The translations under genes and the position numbers were made by a program. The notes under the pieces are model-generated. The model was given only the letters and a program-made list of their open reading frames with translations, was not told the origin of the DNA and did not search any database. A stretch of 64,000 nucleotides of DNA from Planctomycetes bacterium B3_Pla (lineage in GTDB: Bacteria; Planctomycetota; Phycisphaerae; Sedimentisphaerales; Anaerobacaceae). Positions 17,034-25,890 of the stretch are shown piece by piece. Location: positions 248,001 through 312,000 of the forward strand of contig NJBM01000005.1 in the NCBI GenBank assembly GCA_005223045.1. Direction: 5' to 3'. Numbering within the stretch: position 1 is the first letter of the stretch; the number at the start of each line of letters is the position of its first letter.

Positions 17034-18839
17034 TCAATAATCCGGCCATATTTCATAGCCGTCGGGATTTCGCAGACATTGCCTGCAAAGATTCCTGATC
17101 TCGTCGGCAACAGCAACCGCCTCGGGTCGGCCTATACACCCGTAACCCGCCTGCTGAAACAGTTTTCTGGTTATAGTGTGAAACTTGCAGACAAGGTAGT
17201 CCTGCGTTCCACCCATACGCCTCCACTTCATTTTGAGGTCTGTGAAGCGCGCCGGATTTCCGGGGTCTTTCCTCAGGGTAAGAGCTTTCGTCTCGCGGGC
17301 CAGTTCGTCGGCGTATGCCAGCGTCTTCATGTTCTCTCTCTGCCTGTCATGCTCCTGAATTATCTCCTGCGTGATGGCTCTGATGTTGTCTATAAACGGT
17401 TTCAGGTCAGGCCGGGCTTTGCCTGTCCGATCGAGATACTTTATCATCCTGCCGGCAAAGGCCTGGTACTCGTTGATCCTCTGTCTCTGCCGAGTGATGA
17501 AGTACACCATGTCGTCAACACCCCCGTGGATGTACTCTTTCCTCTCGGCTTCTTTGCCTGCATCGAAGACCGGCTGCATCCCATCTGTGACCCCGCAGGT
17601 CGCGGCGCCGATGACGGCATCCTTCCTTCTGTGCGAGCGCGGCCGGCGACCTTCCAGATCGAGCACAGCGCTGCAAGTCTGCCCGCCCAACGTGTCTTTC
17701 ATGATATCAACCGGGGTCAAAACCGAAGCGGGCGTGCCTTTTCTCTCCAGAAAATATACAAGAGATTTTCCTTTCGGCGGTATCTTCTTGCCAAGACGAT
17801 AGAAAGTAGTCCCGTCCCTGAACCAGACAGGATAAGTATAAGAACCGATCCCGCCGCGCCAGAACCTCTTAGGCCTGGATTCTCTGAACGTGAAAGTGGT
17901 TTCGACCCCATCCTCAAGCAACTGCGTTATCCATTTCGCAGGGAAGGGTCTTTTCCAAGCGATGGCAATGTCCTTTTCCAGGTAAGAAGCCTTCAACACC
18001 TCTTCATGCCAAATGCCTGTGGCGCTCGACACGGCCAGGAACACACTTTTCCCATCATTTTCAATGTCAACGGATTCGATCAGGCGAGGCTCTCGTTGCC
18101 TGGTGTCCGGAACGAGCCGCACTCGCTGCTTTCCCGCCGGCCAGGTGACAATCAGCATGTCGTTTTCGCCCTCCAGCAATCCCACGAAAAGGTTTCCCGA
18201 GGGAACGTAAAGTGCACTGAGCGAAGGGTATTCTCGCAGATCAAGAATGAGGTCGTCACTGATGAAATCCGGCGCCACGCCGTACCGGATCGGACCGAGC
18301 AGACTTATCCCGTTAACGTTCTCAGAAGGAGCAATCTCGACAATGCGTTTGTTGCCGAAGGAGAAGACAAGCGACAAAGTCTTGCCCGTACCCTCGCCGG
18401 AGAAAACCACTTCCAGAGCGGCCTCGTCACCGGAATTCCGCAGCACACCGAAGTGGGTAATTCTTGCCGGCTTTGCTTTAAATTCAAGAGGGACGACCTC
18501 CACTTTCTTTGCCGCGGGATCTGCTTTGGAGTATATTATCGCCTTTGCCTTTCTCGACGAGAACACTGCGACCAAATGCTCGTTCTCTACTACGGCATCA
18601 CCCCTGAAAGAGTGCTGCATGGCGTAGCGCTCCGGGCTGTAGTACTCCGGTCCATTCCACCTGTCAGTTTCGGTGGGGACAACTTTCCAGCCGCTTCTGT
18701 CGGCAAGGACTTCTTCATTGAGAGATGGTGACATGGTATCCCATATCCGCGTCGCCGCTGTCCCCTGACTTGCCGCCAGCAGGAAAACAAATACCACCTT
18801 GCACGAAAACAACCTGTAATTTGAGTCTCGATCAAACAT
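17034..18839 (-). CDS. Secreted protein of unknown family, paralog A
   Basis: 601 aa from ATG 18839 (GAGGAAG upstream). The N-terminus FSCKVVFVFLLAASQGTAA is a signal peptide. The mature part starts TRIWDTMSP. I do not recognise the family. It is clearly homologous to the next gene: shared blocks are HSFRGDAVVEN, WKRPFPAKW, TTFTFRES, KKIPPKGKSLVYF, TPVDIMKDTLGGQ, RENMKTLAYADELAR and the ending DGYEIWPDY. The first two thirds look beta-rich. The last third (from about 425) is helical, with several Cys (CIGRPEAV, CRQCLRN) that may form disulfides. It lies 17 nt after paralog B and before the SUMF1 lipoprotein gene. Confidence 0.75.
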   Translation of the reverse strand: MFDRDSNYRLFSCKVVFVFLLAASQGTAATRIWDTMSPSLNEEVLADRSGWKVVPTETDRWNGPEYYSPERYAMQHSFRGDAVVENEHLVAVFSSRKAKAIIYSKADPAAKKVEVVPLEFKAKPARITHFGVLRNSGDEAALEVVFSGEGTGKTLSLVFSFGNKRIVEIAPSENVNGISLLGPIRYGVAPDFISDDLILDLREYPSLSALYVPSGNLFVGLLEGENDMLIVTWPAGKQRVRLVPDTRQREPRLIESVDIENDGKSVFLAVSSATGIWHEEVLKASYLEKDIAIAWKRPFPAKWITQLLEDGVETTFTFRESRPKRFWRGGIGSYTYPVWFRDGTTFYRLGKKIPPKGKSLVYFLERKGTPASVLTPVDIMKDTLGGQTCSAVLDLEGRRPRSHRRKDAVIGAATCGVTDGMQPVFDAGKEAERKEYIHGGVDDMVYFITRQRQRINEYQAFAGRMIKYLDRTGKARPDLKPFIDNIRAITQEIIQEHDRQRENMKTLAYADELARETKALTLRKDPGNPARFTDLKMKWRRMGGTQDYLVCKFHTITRKLFQQAGYGCIGRPEAVAVADEIRNLCRQCLRNPDGYEIWPDY

Positions 18840-18856
18840 TGCCGCCAACTTCCTCG

Positions 18857-20725
18857 TCAATAGTCGGGCCATATCTCATAGCCGTCCGCGTTTCTCAGGC
18901 ATTCCCAACAGCGTTTTCTGATCTCTTTCGCTATTTCAACCGCCTTCGGTTGACCAACGCACCCATAGCCCGCCTCCTGGGACAGTCTTCTGGTGACGCT
19001 GTGGAAACGTGCAATCACGCTGTCCTGGGCGCCGCCCATCTCTCTCCATTTCTTTCCCAGGTCCAAATACGTCGGCAGGTTTTTCGGGCCTTTCTTTCGC
19101 GTAAGAGCTTTGGTCTTTCGGGCCAGTTCATGGGTGTACGCGAGGGTTTTCATGTTCTCTCTCTGCCTGCTGTATTCGGCCGGTATCTCCCGCACGATGG
19201 CTTCCATGCCGTCAAGAAAAGGTTTGAGATCGGCGGCGGACCTTTTGGCAGCGGTCAGAAATTCAATCATGTTGTTGGCAAAGTCCCGATACTCGTCGAT
19301 TCGTTCAACGTGCCGGACGACAAAATAAACCGTATCATCTACGACCCCTTCGACATACTCTCTCCTGGCTACCTCTTCGCCCGCCTCAAAAACCGCCTGG
19401 ATTGCTTCTGTGCCTCCGCACGTACAGGCGCGACGGACACCGGCACTCCCTCTTCTGTGGTGAGTGCGCAGCCTGCGGCCCGGCAGATCAAGTATGGCCT
19501 GAGATGCTTGTCGGCCCAAAGTTGCCTTGATGATATCAACGGGGGTGGAAACCGAAGCAGGCGTGTTTTTTCCCTCCACGAAATAGACAAGGGATTTGCC
19601 CTTCGGTGGTATCTTCTTGCTGAGGCGATAGAAAGCGGTGTCTCCGTTGAACCAAACGGGATAGGTATAGTGGCCTATTACGCCGCGCCAGATTTTGTCT
19701 TTGGACTCCCTGAACGTGAAGGTGGTTTTCACTCCAGCTTCAATCAATTGGGTTGTCCATTTTGCAGGAAAGGGTCTCTTCCAGTCGATAGCAACATCTT
19801 TCTCCAGGTAAGTAGGTTTCAACTCTTCCTCGTGCCAGATCCCCGGAGCGCCCAGCAGGGCAAGATAAAGACTCTTACCGTCATTGTCAAAATCGACGGA
19901 TCTAACGAGGCGCGACCCATTTGGCCCGCTGTCCAGCTTCAATTTCATTTGTTGCTTTCCATCAGGCCAAGTGGCAACGAGAACATTGTCTTGTCCCTCA
20001 AGTAGTCCCAGAAAGACGTTCTCCGTTGGAATACAGAGAGTGTTCGTAGAGGCGTATTGTTCGGGATCAAATACGAGATCGTCGCCGATGAAACCGGGAA
20101 CCACGCCATACTCGATCGGACTGACGAGGCTGATGCCTTTCATACTCTTGGCAGGTTTGATATCGATAATCTCTGTCTTGTCGAACGAGACAATTGCAGA
20201 GCAATTATCCTCTCTCCCGGCAGAAAAAGAGACTTCCAGGGCTGCTTCGTTACCCGTATTCTGCAATATCTCGCAACGAGTAATCCTTGCCGGCCCTGTC
20301 TTCAGTTTGAGAGGAACAACTTCGATCGGTTTCCTGCTCAAATCACCGTTCGAGTAAACAACCACCCTGCCGCTTTGCGACCGGAATACGGCGATAAGAT
20401 GCCCATTCTCAACGACTGCGTCCCCCTCGAAAGAGTATTCTCTTCCAGAGTATGCAGGGTCGGAAACGGCGGCCGATGGGTTCAATTCAAGCGTAAGCAG
20501 ATCGGCGGGAACAAGTTTCCATTTGGTTCTGTCACTGATATCGACTTTGTCACCAAAAGGCGACATCGTGTCCCAGATTTGAGTCCCTGCATTCGTTACG
20601 GCCGCCAATGCAGCCGGACTTGTCATAAGCAGAACAATAAATGCAGTTTTCCACAAAGACGCTCGGTAATTGTTTGTATTTCGATCAAGCATAATTACTT
20701 GCTTCACTATCCAGTTGTACAACAT
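18857..20725 (-). CDS. Secreted protein of unknown family, paralog B
   Basis: 622 aa from ATG 20725, preceded by GAAGAGGT; a second ATG at 20692 would match the start of paralog A. The signal peptide is TAFIVLLMTSPAALAA. Like paralog A it begins the mature part with IWDTMSP and ends DGYEIWPDY, with the same internal blocks (EYSFEGDAVVEN, WKRPFPAKW, YTYPVWF, KKIPPKGKSLVYF, RENMKTLAYTHELAR, AGYGCVGQPKAV). By eye nearly half of the residues agree over the full length, so this is a tandem duplication. No catalytic motif is evident. It is first in a leftward operon with paralog A and the SUMF1 lipoprotein, and divergent from the metallo-beta-lactamase gene at 20987. Confidence 0.75.
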   Translation of the reverse strand: MLYNWIVKQVIMLDRNTNNYRASLWKTAFIVLLMTSPAALAAVTNAGTQIWDTMSPFGDKVDISDRTKWKLVPADLLTLELNPSAAVSDPAYSGREYSFEGDAVVENGHLIAVFRSQSGRVVVYSNGDLSRKPIEVVPLKLKTGPARITRCEILQNTGNEAALEVSFSAGREDNCSAIVSFDKTEIIDIKPAKSMKGISLVSPIEYGVVPGFIGDDLVFDPEQYASTNTLCIPTENVFLGLLEGQDNVLVATWPDGKQQMKLKLDSGPNGSRLVRSVDFDNDGKSLYLALLGAPGIWHEEELKPTYLEKDVAIDWKRPFPAKWTTQLIEAGVKTTFTFRESKDKIWRGVIGHYTYPVWFNGDTAFYRLSKKIPPKGKSLVYFVEGKNTPASVSTPVDIIKATLGRQASQAILDLPGRRLRTHHRRGSAGVRRACTCGGTEAIQAVFEAGEEVARREYVEGVVDDTVYFVVRHVERIDEYRDFANNMIEFLTAAKRSAADLKPFLDGMEAIVREIPAEYSRQRENMKTLAYTHELARKTKALTRKKGPKNLPTYLDLGKKWREMGGAQDSVIARFHSVTRRLSQEAGYGCVGQPKAVEIAKEIRKRCWECLRNADGYEIWPDY

Positions 20726-20986
20726 ATCTTACCTCTTCTTCGTCTGCTTCTTTTGCGATACTGCGGCTACACAACAGATGATACCATCGTCAGTGAGATT
20801 TTCCAGCGAAAATCGCCCTGATCGCACGTGACCTCTGTTCTTCTCTTTTGAAAGGTGGCTCCCTATCGGTCAGACAATAAATGCGTCATGCGTGATAAAG
20901 CAGCCAACCAGGTACTTGCTCTTTGCGCCGGATCCAATATACTTGTCGGTGCTCAGATGACACAAATAGAGTTGGGAGTTTTTGTC

Positions 20987-22894
20987 ATGCGAAACAAGAT
21001 TATCACTGTCACCGGATTCATTCTGATCTTTACCTTGGCGGGCCTTTGCCGTGCCGCCGGTGTTCAAGAATTGAGTCCCCATGTTTCAATCTGCCAGGAT
21101 TCGGTAAACGGAGTGTTCATCGAAAGACAAGGGCGCACGCTGGTCGTCTATGGCGATCCTTGCAAGAAGTTGAAGAAGGCTGACAAGGTTCTTTTTACAC
21201 ACAGCCGGCGCGATGTCGCCTGGGCGGGACGCGCACTTCTCGAAAGTGGAGCCGAGTCTGTCGTGCCGCTGAATGAAGTCGACAAATTTGAGAAAGCCGG
21301 CGAGTTTTGGTCTGCATTTGTCAAGAACAGATACCACGACTATGAGCAGCAGACTACCAAAGTGCCGGCAGAGCCTTTGAGAATCGATCAGGCTGTGCGT
21401 GGAGGAGAAATTGTCACATGGCAGGGCCTGGCCGTGCGAGTGTTGGATACGCCCGGCTATTCGCGAAATTCCGTTTCGTACTTTGTTGACGTTGATGGAA
21501 CAAGATATGGGTTTGTTGGTGATTTGATATTCGGCGACGGGCAGCTTCTGGACCTTTACAGCCTGCAGAATGCTGTGCCTGAGGCACAGATTGGAGGCTA
21601 TCATGGATATGCAGGCAGATTGGGTGATCTGATAAGCAGCTTGCGGGAGGTGCTCAAGCAGAATCCTGATATTCTGGTTCCGGCCCGCGGGCCTGTTATT
21701 GAATCGCCAAAACCTGCCGTAAATCGCCTGATCCAACGCCTGCAGGCTGCATATAAGAACTATCTTTCGATCAACGCCGGGCATTGGTATTTCAAGGAGC
21801 GCTATGAGACCTTGGCCGCAAGAGTTCTGGGCGCGGACTCCCAGGTTGACTGGATGCCTTACGCTCTTGTTGTCAAAGAGGCGCCCCCGAACTGGGTCGT
21901 TCCGATCCGCAATTCGCGACTTCTGCTCTCGAAGGACGGATCCGGCTTTCTGATCGACTGTGGCTCCAAAGCTATCATGGCGGAGGTTACGAAACTTATG
22001 AAAGAGGGACAACTGTCCCGGCTCGACGGAATCTTCATAACACACTACCACGACGATCACACAGATAAGATTGCCGAATCTGTCGTGCAGTTCGGCTGCC
22101 CGGTATATTGCTGCCGGGAATTGGCAGACATCCTGGAGCGTCCCGAAGCCTACCGCCTTCCTGCCATGACGGCAAACAGGATCGCCAATCTGACACATCT
22201 TCCTGACGGGCACAAAATGCGATGGAAAGAGTTTGACCTTACTTCTTACTATTTCCCCGGCCAGACCATATATCATGGCGCATTGTTGGTCGAGAAAGAT
22301 GACGGCCAGGCAATATTCTTCATCGGGGACTCTTTCACGCCTTCCGGCATCGACGACTACTGCCTGCAAAACCGCAACTTCCTTCATGAAGGCATGGGGT
22401 ACTTCTACTGTCTTGACCTGATCCGGAAAATGCCTCCCAACCATCTGCTTGTGAATCAACACGTCGTCGAGCCTTTTCGCTTTGGCAAAGACCAGCTCGA
22501 ACATATAGAAGCAGTATTGGAAAAGCGAAAAGAAATCCTTGCCGACTTGTTCCCATGGGACGAGCCAAATTACGGAATCGACGAACGTTGGGCGAGGATT
22601 TATCCTTATGGTCAAAAAGCCCGGGCAGGGCAAAGTCTGGAAATAGCTGTCAAAATCCTGAACCATTCCAATTCTTCTCAGATCTTTACAGTCAGGCCGA
22701 ACGTCCCGGAAGGATTTCGCTTGGAACCGCAGACTGCTTCGGCGAGCATAGAATCCCGCAAAGAGGCCGAAATCCACTTCAAGATAACTGTGCCGGATCA
22801 CGCATCGAAGAGTGTTTACGTCATCACTACGGACGTGAAATTCGGCAAGTGGGATTTGCGTCGGTGGTGTGAATGTATGGTAGAGATAGATTGA
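20987..22894 (+). CDS. Secreted double metallo-beta-lactamase-fold protein
   Basis: 635 aa from ATG 20987 (GGGAG upstream). The signal peptide is MRNKIITVTGFILIFTLAGLCRAAG. The N-terminal half (about 30-270) has an MBL outline: FTHSRRDVAWAG sits where HxHxDH is expected, so its metal site is degraded, but TPGYSRNSVSYF and GFVGDLIFG follow the fold. The C-terminal half (about 300-530) is an intact MBL domain with THYHDDHTD near residue 352, then FFIGDSFTP and NQHVVEP. A beta-sandwich tail (about 545-635) resembles Ig-like modules. The substrate is unknown; an extracytoplasmic hydrolase is likely. It is divergent from the tandem paralog operon and may share its control region (20726-20986). Confidence 0.75.
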   Translation: MRNKIITVTGFILIFTLAGLCRAAGVQELSPHVSICQDSVNGVFIERQGRTLVVYGDPCKKLKKADKVLFTHSRRDVAWAGRALLESGAESVVPLNEVDKFEKAGEFWSAFVKNRYHDYEQQTTKVPAEPLRIDQAVRGGEIVTWQGLAVRVLDTPGYSRNSVSYFVDVDGTRYGFVGDLIFGDGQLLDLYSLQNAVPEAQIGGYHGYAGRLGDLISSLREVLKQNPDILVPARGPVIESPKPAVNRLIQRLQAAYKNYLSINAGHWYFKERYETLAARVLGADSQVDWMPYALVVKEAPPNWVVPIRNSRLLLSKDGSGFLIDCGSKAIMAEVTKLMKEGQLSRLDGIFITHYHDDHTDKIAESVVQFGCPVYCCRELADILERPEAYRLPAMTANRIANLTHLPDGHKMRWKEFDLTSYYFPGQTIYHGALLVEKDDGQAIFFIGDSFTPSGIDDYCLQNRNFLHEGMGYFYCLDLIRKMPPNHLLVNQHVVEPFRFGKDQLEHIEAVLEKRKEILADLFPWDEPNYGIDERWARIYPYGQKARAGQSLEIAVKILNHSNSSQIFTVRPNVPEGFRLEPQTASASIESRKEAEIHFKITVPDHASKSVYVITTDVKFGKWDLRRWCECMVEID

Positions 22895-22967
22895 TAAGAT
22901 GCTGTCGAGAAGTGAATTGATTAGAAGAATTCGTGTTAAGCATTTGTCGATTTGGCCGCAAGATGAA

Positions 22968-23040
22968 TGAGAGTGTTGGGACTCGAACCCAAGACCTACG
23001 GCTTAAAAGGCCGTTGCTCTACCAACTGAGCTACACTCCC
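22968..23040 (-). tRNA. tRNA-Lys, anticodon UUU, integration site of the 23-38 kb element
   Basis: A complete 73-nt cloverleaf on the minus strand: acceptor GGGAGTG/CACTCTC, D stem GCTC/GAGC, anticodon stem ACGGC/GCCGT around CTTTTAA, T arm with TTCGAGT. The anticodon is TTT. Nucleotides 1-42 (22999-23040) are repeated exactly at 38310-38351, so the 5' half of this working copy came with the inserted element. Confidence 0.97.
22999..23040. other. Left attachment site (attL), within tRNA-Lys
   Basis: A 42-bp core identical to 38310-38351. It covers tRNA nucleotides 1 to 42, including the whole anticodon loop; the match stops one base short of the end of the anticodon stem. The integrase gene lies 45 bp to the right. 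Confidence 0.92.
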
Positions 23041-23060
23041 GGTACTTTCTAAGTCGCGTA

Positions 23061-23089
23061 AATATAACAACTTCCCAAACATCCGTCAA
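23061..23089 (-). promoter_or_regulatory. Element-supplied promoter of tRNA-Lys(UUU)
   Basis: On the minus strand: -35 TTGACG (23084-23089), 17-bp spacer, -10 TATATT (23061-23066), with the tRNA beginning 20 nt further on. It resembles the host promoter left at 38373-38402 (about four fifths identical across 41 bp by eye). The integrase stop codon TGA lies inside the -35 box. Confidence 0.75.
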
Positions 23090-24282
23090 TTCCCTTTTTC
23101 CGAAAAACAGGGCGCGCCGCTAATGCGCCGCAAATTTTGTCCGACACCAGCGTCCGAAGCTGCCCGGGCGCGGTCCACTAAATCGTCGGCGACGGCAAGG
23201 TAAAACTTGTGTGTTGTCTCAAAACTCGCATGGCCGGCGAGCCTCATAACGTCGTGCTCGCTCATGCCGTTACGGAACCAATTCGTCAGGGCTGTGTTCC
23301 TCAGATCGTGAAATCTCAGGTGCATTCCGACAGAGGCCCGTTTCTGAATCTTTCGGTACTTCCGGCGGAAATTGTTGATAACCTTGAGCCTTGCGTCCGA
23401 GAGTGTCCACATGCCTTGTTTCCGCAGCTTCCGGATTACTTTGTATCGCTCAGGTGGAACAAATACATAAGCGTATCTGTCCGGCTGTCTCGCCTGGTGT
23501 TCGGCCAGCATGGCCACCAGATCGTCCGTGAGAGGCAAATCCCTGCTGTCGGTGTCCTTTATTAACCACTCCCATGTTTCCGCCGTATTGCTCTTTGGGC
23601 AAATATGAATCTCCTTTGTCTCGAAATCAACATCCGCCCAAACCAAATTGAGCAATTCTGCCCGTCTCATGCCCGTTATCAGTGCCGTACAAATCAACAA
23701 GTCCCACGGCATGGATCCGCTGTCATCACGAGCAACTCTGAGCATACGCCCGCACTCATCGGTCTTGTAAACCTCGATCTTTCCTTTTCTCCACTTCGGC
23801 GGCCTTAGATACTTAAACGGATTCTCCGGCAACTGCTTCCGCTCTACTGCCAAAGCGAACAACCGCTTCAGCGCTCGCACTTTCTTTGAGACTGTGGCCC
23901 GGCTATTGCCCTTATCCAAACAGCTTTGTCGAAATAACTCACCGTGGGCCAGCGTCACGCCCTGGTAGTTTATATTACCGACAACCTCGATAAACTGCTT
24001 CATCGCCGACTTGTTCTCGTACTGCGTGCTGTGCCTTGTCTGATCGCCTGTCCTGGCCAAGCTGTCCTCCAGAAAGTCGCTGAGCTTCATTGCCCGTGGA
24101 CCGAGCAAGCCCATTCTCAGTTTTAGCTCCTTATCCGTCTTTTGTTTTTTCGCCTTGCGTTCGTCCGCGTGCCCTAAAGACTTGCACCTTTTCTTGCCTT
24201 TTTCGTCCACATACTCCAACATGTACTTGAAAGTCCTTCCGTTTCGTGACGGTCGCATTCTTAATCTCACCAGTTCTTTCAT
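23086..24282 (-). CDS. int: Tyrosine recombinase integrase of the element
   Basis: 398 aa from ATG 24282, which has a near-perfect SD (GGAGGT) 6 nt upstream. An Arm-DNA-binding-like N-terminus (NGRTFKYMLEYVDEKGKKR) is followed by a SAM-like core-binding domain and the catalytic domain. The active-site residues are visible: Arg in TGMRRAELLNL, His-x-x-Arg in RFHDLRNTAL, His in LAGHAS and the Tyr nucleophile in TTHKFYLAV. It catalyses site-specific insertion at tRNA-Lys and, with the excisionase, excision. It is the last gene of the long leftward unit, 82 nt after the excisionase-like gene, and reads toward the tRNA. Its stop lies within the tRNA promoter. Confidence 0.95.
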   Translation of the reverse strand: MKELVRLRMRPSRNGRTFKYMLEYVDEKGKKRCKSLGHADERKAKKQKTDKELKLRMGLLGPRAMKLSDFLEDSLARTGDQTRHSTQYENKSAMKQFIEVVGNINYQGVTLAHGELFRQSCLDKGNSRATVSKKVRALKRLFALAVERKQLPENPFKYLRPPKWRKGKIEVYKTDECGRMLRVARDDSGSMPWDLLICTALITGMRRAELLNLVWADVDFETKEIHICPKSNTAETWEWLIKDTDSRDLPLTDDLVAMLAEHQARQPDRYAYVFVPPERYKVIRKLRKQGMWTLSDARLKVINNFRRKYRKIQKRASVGMHLRFHDLRNTALTNWFRNGMSEHDVMRLAGHASFETTHKFYLAVADDLVDRARAASDAGVGQNLRRISGAPCFSEKGN

Positions 24283-24364
24283 AACTAACCTCCTTTCTTG
24301 TCGAACCGGCAAGACCGATCAGCCACAACTATAAGCCGGGCCGCCAGGATATTGCAATATGCAG

Positions 24365-24604
24365 TCATCGTCCGTTCTCTTTTTCCGTCTGTTCGGCTAT
24401 CCAGCGCCGGATGGACTCTCGCGGATACAAAGCCTGCCGGCAGATATGAATGCACGGCAAATCACGCATACGCTTGAGATTAGCCACAACGTTGCTGTAG
24501 TCGCCGGACTTACTGACCGCAGGAAGCCGCAGGAACTCTACAAGCTCCGTTTCGGTCATTAGCTCCGGAAAACTCTCAGCGTTGTTGTGAAATTCTGTGC
24601 TCAT
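24365..24604 (-). CDS. Excisionase-like helix-turn-helix protein
   Basis: 79 aa. MTETELVEFLRLP, then CIHICRQALYPRESIRRWIAEQ, is the pattern of small MerR/HTH_17-type DNA-binding proteins used as excisionases or AlpA-like regulators. It sits 2 nt after the helicase stop and directly before the integrase gene, the usual place for a directionality factor. It probably bends the att arms during excision and could also control int. The function is inferred from size, fold and position. Confidence 0.65.
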   Translation of the reverse strand: MSTEFHNNAESFPELMTETELVEFLRLPAVSKSGDYSNVVANLKRMRDLPCIHICRQALYPRESIRRWIAEQTEKENGR

Positions 24605-24606
24605 CG

Positions 24607-25890
24607 TTACAAAACAACGTCACTCCTGTCGGCGAACGTGCTAAACTCCGCCGCCCATACGAGTTTGACCAGGCCAGTTGGCCGGTTCCTGTTCTTGGCC
24701 ACTATGCACTCGGCGCATCCGTCTATTTGAGCCTCCGGGTCGTCCTGCCGGCGATAATAGTCTTCACTGGCCAGCAGCAGGATAATGTCCGCATCTTGCT
24801 CTAAGCTGCCGGAGTCTCGTAAATCTGACATAAAGGGCCTGTGGTCCGTTCGCTGGCGTGGCGCCCGATTCAGTTGAGCCGCTACCACAACGGGAATGCC
24901 CGCCTGCATCGCCAGAGACTTGAGCGCCTTGCTGGCGTAGGTTATTTGCTCGTATCGGCTGCGCCCGGGTGCGTTAATCAGGTGAAGATGGTCAATAAAG
25001 GCAATGCCTATCTTGTCTTGCTGGCGTTTGCTGAGAACCTGGGCGCACAGCCTGTCGATATTCGCGTCCCTGCTTTCGGCGAGGCTGCCCGCCCATTGGC
25101 CTATGAACCGTCCGGCCTCAATGACGTTGGGCTCTTTCTTATCGAAGCCTGAAGGAACGCGCGCTATGTTGCGGATCATGCGTTCGGCGATCTCGTTATT
25201 GAACATTTCCAGGCTAACGAGATACGGATTTACCCCCAGTCGCATCGCGTGAATGAAAATATCCAGCAGGAACGAACTCTTGCCGATACTCGACGGGCCG
25301 CCGACAAGAATCAACTGCCCGGCCTTGAGGCCGTCCGTCAGACGATCCAGGTGGGCGAAGCCTGTCGGTACTCCGCCGGCTTCATCGCCCCTTAAAAAAT
25401 AATCATCTATCAGATCGCACAGGTTCACGTCGCCGCTTTCTTCACCGGGACAGGCATTCAACAACCTGCCGATTGCTTCCAGCTTGTCTGCGGTCGATTT
25501 GCCCGGATCGGCAACCTGTTCTCTCGCCTGGTCCACAAGGCGTATCAACTGCCGTTCCACGCTTTTCTTGCGGACACACTTGGCGTAGTACACAGCATTA
25601 ACGCTATGAGGCACTGTCTGTATTGCTCGTTCCATGTAGTCGAACAGGTCATCGGCGTTATTTCTATCGGCAAAGGCCGACCGAACCAATACGCCGTCAA
25701 CCGATCTGCCTGTACTCCACAATTCCCTGATAATCTCGAACAGCTCTGCCGCTTCCTGGCAGACAAAATCGTCCTTTCCGATATGCTCGACAACTTTGGG
25801 TATTTCTTCCGGCCCGATGATGAGTGAACCGATCACGGCGCCTTCGGCGACTGCGTCTTGTGGTACTTCTGATAATTTTGTTCTCAACAT
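24607..25890 (-). CDS. DnaB-type replicative helicase of the element
   Basis: 427 aa. A DnaB N-terminal helical domain (about 10-110; AEGAVIGSLI) precedes a RecA-like motor. Walker A is GGPSSIGKSSF (near 208-218), Walker B is GIAFIDHLHLI, and SDLRDSGSLEQDADIILLL is the late DnaB motif. Shorter than host DnaB, which is normal for phage copies. It unwinds DNA at the replication fork as a hexamer loaded by an initiator. The start overlaps the end of the winged-helix replication gene by 7 nt, so both are translated together. The pairing of initiator and own helicase means the element can start its own replication. Confidence 0.93.
   Translation of the reverse strand: MLRTKLSEVPQDAVAEGAVIGSLIIGPEEIPKVVEHIGKDDFVCQEAAELFEIIRELWSTGRSVDGVLVRSAFADRNNADDLFDYMERAIQTVPHSVNAVYYAKCVRKKSVERQLIRLVDQAREQVADPGKSTADKLEAIGRLLNACPGEESGDVNLCDLIDDYFLRGDEAGGVPTGFAHLDRLTDGLKAGQLILVGGPSSIGKSSFLLDIFIHAMRLGVNPYLVSLEMFNNEIAERMIRNIARVPSGFDKKEPNVIEAGRFIGQWAGSLAESRDANIDRLCAQVLSKRQQDKIGIAFIDHLHLINAPGRSRYEQITYASKALKSLAMQAGIPVVVAAQLNRAPRQRTDHRPFMSDLRDSGSLEQDADIILLLASEDYYRRQDDPEAQIDGCAECIVAKNRNRPTGLVKLVWAAEFSTFADRSDVVL

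Noticed and set aside
16977..20821. Several long plus-strand open frames opposite the two secreted paralogs
   Set aside because: Both parallel shadows arise because the paralogs themselves are similar; no signal peptide, SD or motif is present, and the minus-strand proteins have signal peptides and shared blocks.
21086..22801. 571-codon minus-strand open frame opposite the double MBL gene
   Set aside because: The plus-strand product has the MBL motif THYHDDH, a signal peptide and an SD; the opposite frame has none of these.
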